Shown one piece after another: positions 1 through 6,656 of a stretch of DNA of 13,172 nucleotides. Source of the stretch: Thermoleophilia bacterium (GTDB lineage Bacteria > Actinomycetota > Thermoleophilia > Gaiellales > SKUG01); contig JAGQUL010000116.1 in the NCBI GenBank assembly GCA_020438525.1, positions 290-13,461 of the forward strand. The letters are read 5' to 3'. Below the pieces are notes generated by a model that made no database searches, was not told the origin of the DNA, and was given only the letters and a program-made list of their open reading frames with translations. Each line of letters begins with the position of its first letter. Positions within the stretch are counted from its first letter, which is position 1. Both the position numbers and the translations under genes were made by a program.

Positions 1-156
1 GTCGACGTCGATCTTCTTCTTGAGCGTCGCCTTCACGTCGATCTCGGTGAGCACGCCGAACCCTTCGGGCGGCAGCAGCTCCCGCACGAGCTCGACCGCC
101 TCGTCGTAGCCGAGCGATGTCCTGGTGCTGAGCGTGTATCCGGTAGCAGTGTCCAT
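1..156 (-). CDS. DUF302 domain protein, partial (3' end outside window)
   Basis: The first 52 residues are present and the gene runs off the left edge. The translation has the DUF302 N-terminal pattern: a short beta strand (GYTLSTRTSLGYDEAV), an amphipathic helix, then GFGVLTEIDVKATLKKKIDV, which is close to the most conserved stretch of the family. DUF302 proteins are small (usually about 130-155 residues) and have no settled biochemical role. I chose the ATG at 156 because AAGGA sits about 9 bases upstream. An in-frame ATG at 174 has no such site and would add six residues. The gene starts 22 bases after the MMPL exporter stop, on the same strand, and is probably the last or a late gene of the arsR operon. 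Family assignment is by pattern recognition; the function is unknown. Confidence 0.85.
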   Translation of the reverse strand, partial: MDTATGYTLSTRTSLGYDEAVELVRELLPPEGFGVLTEIDVKATLKKKIDVD

Positions 157-178
157 GGTGTGGTCCTTGTCCATCTGG

Positions 179-2359
179 TCAGTGGCCGAAGCGCACGTCG
201 GGCAGGATTCGCCTGAGCCAGCGCGGGCATGTCCACGCGGCTCGACCGGTCAGTCGCAGCAGCACCGGCACGAGCATGAGGCGGATCAGTGCCGCGTCGA
301 GCAGCACCGCCACGCCCAGGATCACGCCCATCTCCTTCGGCGGCAGCGGCCCGCTGAGCGCGAAGGTGAAGAACACCGCGACCATCACGGCGGCCGCCGC
401 GAAGATCACGCGTCCGGAGTGGGCGACACCGCCGACCATCGCTTCCTCGGGGTCGTTCGACTTGTCGAAGTGCTCCTTGGCGGAGGCGAGCAGGAACACC
501 GTGTAGTCCATGCTGATCGCGAAGATCATCGCGAAGAAGAATACCGGTGCCCACGCGTTGAGGAAGCCCTGAGACTCGTAGCCGAGCAGCCCCTCGAGGT
601 TGCCGTCCTGGAAGATCATCGTGCCCACGCCGAACGCGGCGGCCACCGCGAGCAGGTTGGTCACGACTCCCAGCAGCGCGATCAGCGGCGCCTGCAGCGC
701 CACCAGCAGCAGCAGGAACCCGAGTGCGAGCACCACGCCGATCACCTTCGGGGTGGCATTGCCGAGCTCTGCCTCGAGGTCGTGGTTCTCCGCCACCGCT
801 CCCCCGAGCAGCGCTCCGTCGGGCAGGTCGCTGCGCAGCCTGTCGATCGCGTCGCCGAGCTTCGGGTCGGACGGATCGACGTTCGGCACCGCCTGCAGCA
901 GCACCTGTCCATCCTTGCCCGGCTGGGCCGGCATCACACGATCGATCGCGCTGTCGCTCGACAGCACTCGCGTGACCTGCTCGGCCTGATCCGCGTCGGC
1001 GACCACCTGGAGCGCGCCGGGTGCACCCGTACCGAACGCATCCTGCACCGCCACGTAGCCGATGCGGGACGAATCCTGATCGGGCACGACCTTGATCGAG
1101 GGCATGCCGGTGTCGATGTTCAGCACCGGGATCGCCAGCGCCACGAGCACCGCAACCGATGCCAGGCCGAACGCCCACGGATGCTTCCAGAGGGTCTTGC
1201 CCCAGGCCTCGAACCGCTTCGATCGGTGCTCGCCCTGGTGCACCCACGGCAGCGAGAGCGCGTCGACCTTGCGGCCGAGCTTGCCGAGCACCGCAGGCAG
1301 CAGCGTGAGCGACGCGGCCAGCACGAACATCACGCTGACCATGATCCCGAGCGCCATCGATCGGAACGCCGGGCTCGGCACGAGCATCACTGCCGTGAGC
1401 GACACCAGCACCGTCAGCCCGCTGAAGAGCACCGCCTTGCCGGCCGTGTCCATGGTCTGTCCGACCGCCTCGCGGATGCTCAGGTGCGACCCGAAGTACG
1501 CACCGCGGAAGCGATGCACGATGAACAGCGCGTAGTCGATGCCGAGCGCGAGCGCGAACATCAGTGCGAAGTTCATCGCCCAGATCGAGATGTCGAAGAC
1601 ATGCGTGCCCAGGTAGAGCATGCCCGCAGAGGCGACGAGCCCGAGGATCGTCAGCATCAGCGGAAGCCCGGCAGCGACGAGCGACCCGAACGCGAGCAGC
1701 AGGATCGCCATCGTGACGGGCCACGAGAACATCTCCGACTTCATCATCGCGTCGCGGTTGGCCTCGTTGAAGTCCGACCACATGCCGCTTGATCCGGTCA
1801 GGTCGGCGCGAACGTTCCCGTGACCGGCAGCGGAGATGTCGGCCTTCAGGTCGTTGGCGGCCTCGACCATGTCCTTGGTCGAGCCCTTCGCACCCGCCAT
1901 CACGATCGCGGTGTGTCCGTCCTGGCTGATCGACACGCCCTGCTGCGGCGGCACCGCATCACCGACCTGCGTCGATTCATCGAGCAGCGCGACCACGTCG
2001 TCGACGGTCGCACCGAAGTCGCTCCCGGCGATCGTCTCGTCCTTGGAGTGGACGACGACCATGAACGCGGCACTCGACTGTCCGGCGAAGTTGGCATCGA
2101 TCAGCTCGCGCGCCTGCACCGACTCGGAGCCGGTCGCCTCCCAGCCGGCTCCGGAGAGCGCGGTCTCCACGCGTGGCGCGAAGAAGCCAAGGCCGATCGC
2201 GATGATCACCCATGCGACCACGACGATGCGCATGTGGTCGACGGTCCAGGCGCCGAAGCGACCCATCGGGCCGAGCACGACGGGCTCGTGGGGCGAAGCG
2301 GGCAGGTCGTCGTCGCCCGGCTGCATCGAGGCAGCTGGAGGAGTGGTGGTGGTCGTCAT
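179..2359 (-). CDS. MMPL family (RND superfamily) membrane transporter
   Basis: This 726-residue protein has the two-repeat MMPL layout. There is a transmembrane helix at about 43-61, an extracytoplasmic loop at 62-210, five helices at about 212-360, then a second copy with a helix at about 396-413, a loop to about 537 and five helices to about 700. The family's acidic signature in the fourth helix of each half is seen as GIDY (273-276, Asp275) and SMDY (616-619, Asp618), expected to carry the proton relay. The length fits actinobacterial MMPL exporters, which move lipids, siderophores or toxic compounds out by proton antiport. The substrate cannot be read here. The ATG at 2359 overlaps the previous stop as ATGA, so translation is probably coupled. 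The frame stays open upstream to 2752, but that stretch is the shadow of the two preceding genes. It is co-operonic with arsR, the DUF2892 gene and the DUF302 gene. Confidence 0.93.
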   Translation of the reverse strand: MTTTTTPPAASMQPGDDDLPASPHEPVVLGPMGRFGAWTVDHMRIVVVAWVIIAIGLGFFAPRVETALSGAGWEATGSESVQARELIDANFAGQSSAAFMVVVHSKDETIAGSDFGATVDDVVALLDESTQVGDAVPPQQGVSISQDGHTAIVMAGAKGSTKDMVEAANDLKADISAAGHGNVRADLTGSSGMWSDFNEANRDAMMKSEMFSWPVTMAILLLAFGSLVAAGLPLMLTILGLVASAGMLYLGTHVFDISIWAMNFALMFALALGIDYALFIVHRFRGAYFGSHLSIREAVGQTMDTAGKAVLFSGLTVLVSLTAVMLVPSPAFRSMALGIMVSVMFVLAASLTLLPAVLGKLGRKVDALSLPWVHQGEHRSKRFEAWGKTLWKHPWAFGLASVAVLVALAIPVLNIDTGMPSIKVVPDQDSSRIGYVAVQDAFGTGAPGALQVVADADQAEQVTRVLSSDSAIDRVMPAQPGKDGQVLLQAVPNVDPSDPKLGDAIDRLRSDLPDGALLGGAVAENHDLEAELGNATPKVIGVVLALGFLLLLVALQAPLIALLGVVTNLLAVAAAFGVGTMIFQDGNLEGLLGYESQGFLNAWAPVFFFAMIFAISMDYTVFLLASAKEHFDKSNDPEEAMVGGVAHSGRVIFAAAAVMVAVFFTFALSGPLPPKEMGVILGVAVLLDAALIRLMLVPVLLRLTGRAAWTCPRWLRRILPDVRFGH

Positions 2360-2589
2360 CGTGGGCAACCTCGCTGGATTCCGAAGACCTTCTCGAGCAC
2401 GAGCGATGCAGGGCATGCGCCGGTGGCGACGTACATCCACTGGCTCGCGGCCACGAAGGCGACGAGCAGCAGGAACCATGCGGACACGAACACGCTCAGC
2501 AGCACGCCGAGCAGGGTCACGGATCCGGCCATGGCGAAGAGCACGCGCTCGAGCGGCCATGTCCGGTTCGTGGTGGGCGGGGTGGTCAT
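2356..2589 (-). CDS. YgaP/DUF2892-type small inner-membrane protein
   Basis: This 77-residue protein has an N-terminal WPLERVLFAMAG stretch, two hydrophobic helices (about 14-34 and 37-54), and the end YVATGACPASLVLEKVFG. It resembles DUF2892/YgaP-type membrane domains, which often end in a Cys-Pro motif (here Cys59-Pro60) after the second helix. Relatives occur alone or fused to rhodanese domains and are often found with sulfur or redox genes; the role is not established. AGGAGG lies 7 bases before the ATG at 2589. The gene overlaps the upstream arsR stop by ATGA and the downstream MMPL start by ATGA, so all three are tightly coupled. A small membrane partner of the exporter is possible, but this is inference from the overlap only. 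Confidence 0.8.
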   Translation of the reverse strand: MTTPPTTNRTWPLERVLFAMAGSVTLLGVLLSVFVSAWFLLLVAFVAASQWMYVATGACPASLVLEKVFGIQRGCPR

Positions 2590-2927
2590 CGAGTAGCCTC
2601 CTCGAGAAGCTGGTTGAGTTCGCCGAGCTGGCGCTGGAGGGTTCCGCAGACCTCGTCACACAGCCGGAAGACCGTGTCGTCGACGATGCGGTAGCGGGAC
2701 TGGTTGGCGACCTTTCGACGGGCGACGATGCCCGCGTCGAGCAGCACGCCAAGGTGCTTCGACACGTTCTGCTGGCTGGCCTCGGTCAGCTCGACGAGCT
2801 CCGAGACCGACAGCTCGGTGTCGCGAAGGTGGGTGAGGATCCGGATCCGCATCGGCTCGCCGATCACGCGAAAGCGGCGCGCGATCAGCTCGACGAGCTC
2901 ATCCGGTAGAGGTTCTGGCAGTGCCAT
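2586..2927 (-). CDS. ArsR/SmtB-family winged-helix repressor
   Basis: This 113-residue protein has the ArsR fold: FRVIGEPMRIRILTHL (helix 2 region, 19-34), the recognition part SVSELVELTEASQQNVSKHLGVLLDAGIV (40-68), the wing RKVANQSRYRIVD (71-83), then a C-terminal dimerisation helix. The usual helix-3 ELCVCD metal site is absent: the equivalent is ELSVSEL with no cysteine. The only cysteines are Cys90 and Cys94, a CxxxC pair in the last helix, which could be a thiol, persulfide or metal sensor. That is inference; it does not match the cysteine positions I know for BigR/SqrR. AGGAG lies 9 bases before the ATG at 2927. It heads the four-gene operon, and a dyad symmetric site overlaps its promoter, so self-repression is likely. 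Confidence 0.93.
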   Translation of the reverse strand: MALPEPLPDELVELIARRFRVIGEPMRIRILTHLRDTELSVSELVELTEASQQNVSKHLGVLLDAGIVARRKVANQSRYRIVDDTVFRLCDEVCGTLQRQLGELNQLLEEATR

Positions 2928-2952
2928 GGTTGGGCGCTCCTGCGTTCAACAA

Positions 2953-2976
2953 CTATACAACTGAACAGTAGTATAG
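2953..2976. promoter_or_regulatory. Probable ArsR operator (nested 24-bp dyad)
   Basis: On the minus strand the site reads CTATAC, T, ACTG, TT, CAGT, T, GTATAG. The outer 6-bp arms (2953-2958 and 2971-2976) and the inner 4-bp arms pair perfectly about one centre, so 20 of 24 positions are symmetric. It overlaps the probable -10 box and lies 26 bases upstream of the arsR start, a classic place for an ArsR operator. A second pair of arms, TCAACAA at 2946-2952 and TTGTTGA at 2983-2989, flanks it but is offset by 3 bases in centre. Binding is inferred from position and symmetry. Confidence 0.6.
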
Positions 2977-2997
2977 CGGTGTTTGTTGAGCGCGCAA
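2970..2997 (-). promoter_or_regulatory. Probable promoter of the arsR operon
   Basis: On the minus strand, TTGCGC (2997-2992) is followed by a 16-base spacer and TATACT (2975-2970). The -10 is strong and AT-rich in an otherwise GC-rich window; the -35 matches only the TTG of the consensus. Transcription would start near 2963, giving a leader of about 35 bases that carries the AGGAG ribosome site. The -10 lies inside the dyad, so a bound repressor would block polymerase. Confidence 0.5.
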
Positions 2998-3020
2998 CCC
3001 CGGGCGCGCCAGCGACCCCG

Positions 3021-3086
3021 TTTCACGTGGTGCACGTAACGAAAGTGGGCGTATGGCCGCACTTCGTTACGTGGGTGTCGCAGGGG
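3021..3086. repeat. Palindromic intergenic repeat, copy 1
   Basis: This is the first of two 66-bp direct copies offset by 73 bases. By eye 62 of 66 positions match the copy at 3094; differences are at 3025, 3044, 3062 and 3081. Inside, CACGTAACGAA (3033-3043) and TTCGTTACGTG (3063-3073) form perfect 11-bp inverted arms around a 19-base loop. The loop can add a short AAGTG/CACTT stem in an alternative register. It contains no plausible gene. It looks like a REP-type or other dispersed palindromic element, but I cannot see whether it recurs in the genome. Confidence 0.85.
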
Positions 3087-3093
3087 GGGTGCG

Positions 3094-3159
3094 TTTCGCG
3101 TGGTGCACGTAACGAACGTGGGCGTATGGCCGCATTTCGTTACGTGGGTGTCGGAGGGG
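3094..3159. repeat. Palindromic intergenic repeat, copy 2
   Basis: This is the second 66-bp copy in the same orientation. The 11-bp inverted arms at 3106-3116 and 3136-3146 are fully conserved. The differences from copy 1 lie in the flank, just inside the arms and at the outer end, so the stem has been kept while other positions drifted. The copies are separated by a 7-base spacer. Both sit between the divergent arsR operon and the subtilase gene. Confidence 0.85.
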
Positions 3160-3183
3160 AGGAGCTCGGTCGTGACCGCGGCC

Positions 3184-3201
3184 GCGGCCGGAGGCGGCCG
3201 C
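3184..3201. other. GC-rich hairpin upstream of the subtilase gene
   Basis: GCGGCCG (3184-3190), a GAGG loop, and CGGCCGC (3195-3201) form a perfect 7-bp all-GC stem 53 bases before the subtilase start. No T-run follows on either strand. It could lie in the 5' leader of the protease mRNA or be a by-product of GC-rich sequence. I find no convincing -35/-10 pair for the protease between 3160 and 3240. Confidence 0.35.
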
Positions 3202-3253
3202 CGCGCGGGCTCGCCACTACGCACCCGCGCCGTGTGCGCGGGAGGATTCTCCA

Positions 3254-5356
3254 ATGTTCACTCGTCGCGTCGACTCCGCGTCCGGTTCCGCTCCCGTCGT
3301 GCCCGCGCCGCCCACGCGGCCACCCGCACCGCCGCAGTCCGCGGCGGACGTGGCGGCGGCCAAGCCGAACCCGGATGCGATACCGGGCGAGCACATCGTC
3401 GTGTTCCAGCCGGGCGTGACCCGGTCGGAGCAGGCTGCGATCCTGCAGGCCGTGCGCCCGACCGCGATCGAGGAGCTGCCGCTCGTCAACGGGATGCTCG
3501 TGAAGACCGACCCTGCTCGCGCCTTCGACCTCGACGCCCTGGCCGATGCTCCCGGCTCCAAGGTGAGCTACGTCCAGCCCAACTACCGCCAGCACCTGCG
3601 CGGCGGCGAGGGTGCCGCGACGCCGCTGCCCCCGAGCGAGGTCGCCGCGGCGACCACGCGCGCTCGCGAGCACGCCGGACCGGGCGGACCTGCCGGCGAT
3701 CCGCTGTGGGAGAAGCAGTACCACCTCGAGAACCACGGCCAGACCAACGGCCGGCCGGGAGTGGACGTCAAGGCCGCCAAGGCGTGGGAGCAGTCGACCG
3801 GCAGCGGCGTGATCGTCGCGGTCGCCGACACGAACATCGACATCGAGCACGAGGACCTCGCCCCGAACGTCTGGACCAACCCGGGCGAGATCGCGGGCAA
3901 CGGGATCGACGACGACCACAACGGCTACGTCGACGACGTGCATGGCTGGAACTGGAGCGCCAGTTCGAACCGGCCCCAGGACGGCAACCAGTCCCACGGC
4001 ACGCACACCGCCGGGCTCGTCGCAGCGGCGATGGGCAACGGCAAGGGCAGCGCGGGAGTCGCGCCCGGCGCGAAGATCATGCCGCTCTCGGTGCTCACTC
4101 GCGACAGCACCACCGCCAATGCGATCAAGGCATTCGCGTACGCCGTGGCCAACGGTGCGAACGTGATCTCCAACTCGTGGGGCAACAACACGTTCGAGCC
4201 GGCGCTCGCGGAGGCGGTGAAGAAGACCACCGATGCAGGGGTGTCGGTCGTCGTCGCCAGCGGCAACGAGCACTGGGACACGGGGATCCACGGCTCGTAC
4301 CCCGACAACTACCCGGGATCGATCTCGGTCGCTGCCAGCAACAAGTACGACAACAAGCCGACGTACTCCAACTTCGGCACCGTGACGGTCGATCTCGCGG
4401 CTCCCGGCGACGAGATCTTCTCGACCCTGCCCGGCGGCAGGTACGGCTACATGAGCGGCACCTCGATGGCGGCTCCGGTCGTGAGCGGGATCATCGCGCT
4501 CGTCAAGGCGCGCTACCCGCAGCTGTCGAGGCAGGAGGTCGAGCAGCGCGTGCTGCGCTCGGTGCAGCGCTACGGCACTGCTGCGGCCTGGAACACGCTC
4601 GTGGCGAGCGGAGGCCGCGCGGACGCGGAGGCCGCGCTCACGCCGATCGCCGCGCCCGGTGCGCCGTATCCGACCGACGGCGCCGTGGTGGGTTCGCCCG
4701 TGCGCGTCGACTGGAACGCGGACCTGCTCGACGGCCAGCGCTTCCACGTGCAGGTCTCGACCAACGTCGATGCGTCGAGCGCGGTCAGCGAGGACTTCGA
4801 GTCCGGGGCAGCGAATCGCGCGTTCACCATGAGCGGCGACAAGCCGTGGAAGATCGACGACGCGATCGCCCGATCCGGGTCGAAGTCGTTCAACGTCGAA
4901 GGCCTCACCTACAACCACTCCGCCCGCCTGGAGCTGACCGAGACCATCACCGAGCCGACCGAGCTCAGCTTCGACTACACCGCAGGCCGCGGCGGCGAGC
5001 TGTCGTTCTTCATCAACCGCGACCTGCAGTTCGAGCCCGTGTACGGCGAAGGCTGGAAGCAGTTCCGCACGACGCTGCAGCCGGGCACCTACACCTTCAC
5101 GTGGCTCGCGGCCGGTGCCAGCAGGCAGTCGTCGCCGATCGCGATCGACGGACTGCGTATCGGCAACGTGAGCGATGCGACGTGGACCGATCTGGGTACC
5201 ACCGAGCCGGGAACCACCGGCATGTTCTGGACGCCCGACGCCGCCACGGAATCGGCCGCGGTTCGTGTGAAGGCCGACAACGGTCGCTTCGAGGGCGACT
5301 GGGTCGCCGGCGATCCGTTCGAGGTCGTGCTCAAGTCGGGCGGCAAGCGCCCGTAG
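3254..5356 (+). CDS. Subtilisin-family (S8) serine protease with prodomain and C-terminal beta domains
   Basis: This 700-residue endopeptidase has all the catalytic residues: Asp192 (VAVADTNID), His248 (SHGTHTAG), oxyanion Asn338 (VASGNE) and Ser404 (GTSMAAP). Residues about 44-111 resemble an inhibitory prodomain and end in SYVQPNY. An insert at 206-233 with NGIDDDHNGYVDD is typical of one S8 group and looks Ca-binding. Residues about 466-510 and 512-640 look like beta-sandwich domains (EDFESG, then a jelly-roll-like stretch), giving a fervidolysin-like layout. The start at 3254 is fixed by GGAGGA 7 bases upstream and by an in-frame TGA at 3173-3175 with no other start between. The N-terminus is Ala/Pro-rich with no hydrophobic core, so no signal peptide is seen, which is odd for this family. 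The usual DTG after the catalytic Asp is DTN. The gene converges on the MFS exporter gene. Confidence 0.93.
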   Translation: MFTRRVDSASGSAPVVPAPPTRPPAPPQSAADVAAAKPNPDAIPGEHIVVFQPGVTRSEQAAILQAVRPTAIEELPLVNGMLVKTDPARAFDLDALADAPGSKVSYVQPNYRQHLRGGEGAATPLPPSEVAAATTRAREHAGPGGPAGDPLWEKQYHLENHGQTNGRPGVDVKAAKAWEQSTGSGVIVAVADTNIDIEHEDLAPNVWTNPGEIAGNGIDDDHNGYVDDVHGWNWSASSNRPQDGNQSHGTHTAGLVAAAMGNGKGSAGVAPGAKIMPLSVLTRDSTTANAIKAFAYAVANGANVISNSWGNNTFEPALAEAVKKTTDAGVSVVVASGNEHWDTGIHGSYPDNYPGSISVAASNKYDNKPTYSNFGTVTVDLAAPGDEIFSTLPGGRYGYMSGTSMAAPVVSGIIALVKARYPQLSRQEVEQRVLRSVQRYGTAAAWNTLVASGGRADAEAALTPIAAPGAPYPTDGAVVGSPVRVDWNADLLDGQRFHVQVSTNVDASSAVSEDFESGAANRAFTMSGDKPWKIDDAIARSGSKSFNVEGLTYNHSARLELTETITEPTELSFDYTAGRGGELSFFINRDLQFEPVYGEGWKQFRTTLQPGTYTFTWLAAGASRQSSPIAIDGLRIGNVSDATWTDLGTTEPGTTGMFWTPDAATESAAVRVKADNGRFEGDWVAGDPFEVVLKSGGKRP

Positions 5357-5367
5357 GGGTGGGTGCT
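5346..5367. terminator. Weak hairpin spanning two convergent stop codons
   Basis: AGCGCCC (5346-5352) can pair with GGGTGCT (5361-5367), with one G-U pair on the plus-strand RNA and an 8-base loop. The stem covers the subtilase TAG at 5354-5356 and the MFS TAG at 5366-5368. No T-run follows on either side, so intrinsic termination is doubtful. It is the only candidate in the 9-bp gap. Confidence 0.25.
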
Positions 5368-6643
5368 ACGCCGGTTCGGGCTGGCCGGCCGCGGCGGGCG
5401 CGCGCCAGCGCGCGAACTCGGGCACGCGCCGAGCCAGGACGACCATTCCGCCGATCACGCCAAGGCCGCCCAGCAGCGACGTGACCCGGATGCCGAGCAG
5501 CTCGCCCATGCTGCCGCTCACGAAGTCGCCGACCGGCGGCCCGCCGGTCACGACCATGATGTGCACGGCGCTCATCCGGCCGCGCAGCTCGTCTGGGACG
5601 ATCGTGAGCAGGATCGTCTGGCGGAAGATCGCGCTCACCATGTCGGCCGCGCCCGCGAGCGCGAGCAGCAGCAGCGCCAGCCATAGCCAGGGCGACAGCG
5701 CGAACAGTGCGATGCAGCCGCCCCACGCCGACACCGCGAGCAGCACGGCCAGCCCCTCGCGCCGCACGTTGCGGAACACGCCCATGAACAGCAGTCCGAC
5801 CATCGCGCCCGCCGACGGTGCCGCGACGAGCAGCCCGAAGGTCATCGCCCCGCCGCCGAACACGTCGTGCGCGTAGGCGGGGAACAGGGCGCGCTGCTGG
5901 CCGAGGATCATCGCGATCAGGTCGGCCCAGAACGTCGCCGCGAGCACCGGCCGTGCGCCCACGAAGCGCACGGCCTCGACGATCGACGACAGCTCGAACC
6001 GGCGCCGCGACTCCGGCACCAGCTTCGGCAGCTGCAGGAACATCACGAATGCGAACACGAACGTCGCGGTGTCGAGCAGGTACGCCGCCGGCAGGCTGAC
6101 CTGCGCGATCAGCACGCCGCCGAGGATCGGTCCGAACGTGCGTCCCGACTGCGTGAGCACCTCGCGCAGCTGCACCGCGCTGCGCAGCGTCGCCTGATCC
6201 ACGAGCATCGGGATCACCGCAGTGCGTGCAGGGCCGTCCACCGCGGCGAACGACGACGACACCGCGGCGAGCGCATACAACGCCCAGAGTGGTGGTGAAT
6301 CGTGGGTCGCGAGCCAAGCGAGCGTGAGGCTCGTGGCGGCCATCGCGACCTGCACCAGCACGAGCAGCCTGCGCCGGTCCATCGCGTCTGCGATCGCGCC
6401 GCCCATCAGTGCAAGCGTCAGCGTCGGCACCACCATCACCAGACCGAGCAGCCCCACGTTCAGCGTGCTCTTCGTGAGGTCGTAGACCTGGTAGAAGAGC
6501 GCCACGAGCGTGACCTGCGACCCGATCGAGCTCACGAGCTGCGCGCTGAAGAGCTTGCGGAACGGCGCGCTCACGCGCAGCGCGGTCGTGTCGAGCGTGG
6601 CGCGGGCCAGACGCTGACGAAGGGTCGGTCGTTCGGAGCTCAT
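5366..6643 (-). CDS. MFS transporter, EntS-like (MFS_3 type)
   Basis: This 425-residue integral membrane protein has about 12 hydrophobic segments starting near residue 28. The motif between helices 2 and 3 is seen as GGAIADAMDRRR (81-92). The second half carries VPDELRGRMSAVH (349-361), common in the EntS/MFS_3 group of drug and siderophore exporters. The transported compound cannot be told. I see no ribosome site before the ATG at 6643. Instead TATCCT lies 6 bases upstream (6655-6650), a leaderless-type arrangement. The upstream small membrane gene stops 13 bases earlier on the same strand, so co-transcription is also possible. The last 15 or so residues are an Ala/Pro-rich tail. Confidence 0.92.
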   Translation of the reverse strand: MSSERPTLRQRLARATLDTTALRVSAPFRKLFSAQLVSSIGSQVTLVALFYQVYDLTKSTLNVGLLGLVMVVPTLTLALMGGAIADAMDRRRLLVLVQVAMAATSLTLAWLATHDSPPLWALYALAAVSSSFAAVDGPARTAVIPMLVDQATLRSAVQLREVLTQSGRTFGPILGGVLIAQVSLPAAYLLDTATFVFAFVMFLQLPKLVPESRRRFELSSIVEAVRFVGARPVLAATFWADLIAMILGQQRALFPAYAHDVFGGGAMTFGLLVAAPSAGAMVGLLFMGVFRNVRREGLAVLLAVSAWGGCIALFALSPWLWLALLLLALAGAADMVSAIFRQTILLTIVPDELRGRMSAVHIMVVTGGPPVGDFVSGSMGELLGIRVTSLLGGLGVIGGMVVLARRVPEFARWRAPAAAGQPEPA

Positions 6644-6655
6644 CCGAGCAGGATA
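6644..6655 (-). promoter_or_regulatory. -10-like box abutting the MFS start (possible leaderless promoter)
   Basis: On the minus strand TATCCT (6655-6650) is followed by 6 bases and the ATG at 6643, so transcription would start on or next to the start codon. No convincing -35 is seen 16-18 bases upstream. The same spacing recurs at other genes in the window that lack a ribosome site. Confidence 0.35.
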
Positions 6656-6656
6656 C

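Noticed and set aside
157..174. Alternative DUF302 start at the in-frame ATG at 174
   Set aside because: It has no ribosome site, whereas AAGGA precedes the ATG at 156. It remains possible through coupling to the exporter stop 4 bases away.
125..1792. Long plus-strand open frame opposite the MMPL exporter
   Set aside because: It is rich in His, Arg, Glu and Gln runs, has no domain or membrane pattern, and mirrors the exporter codons. It is an antisense shadow in GC-rich DNA.
2360..2752. N-terminal extension of the MMPL protein up to 2752
   Set aside because: The extension overlaps DUF2892 and arsR in another frame, has low-complexity Arg/Ser sequence, and the conserved protein begins after the ATG at 2359.
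3021..3159. Paired repeat as the start of a CRISPR array or as insertion-sequence ends
   Set aside because: There are only two 66-bp copies with a 7-base gap, in direct orientation, and no transposase or cas gene is near.
3100..5484. Plus-strand frame overlapping the whole subtilase gene
   Set aside because: The product is an Arg/Gly/Ala-rich string with no motifs, while the other frame has all the protease residues. It also starts inside the palindromic repeat.
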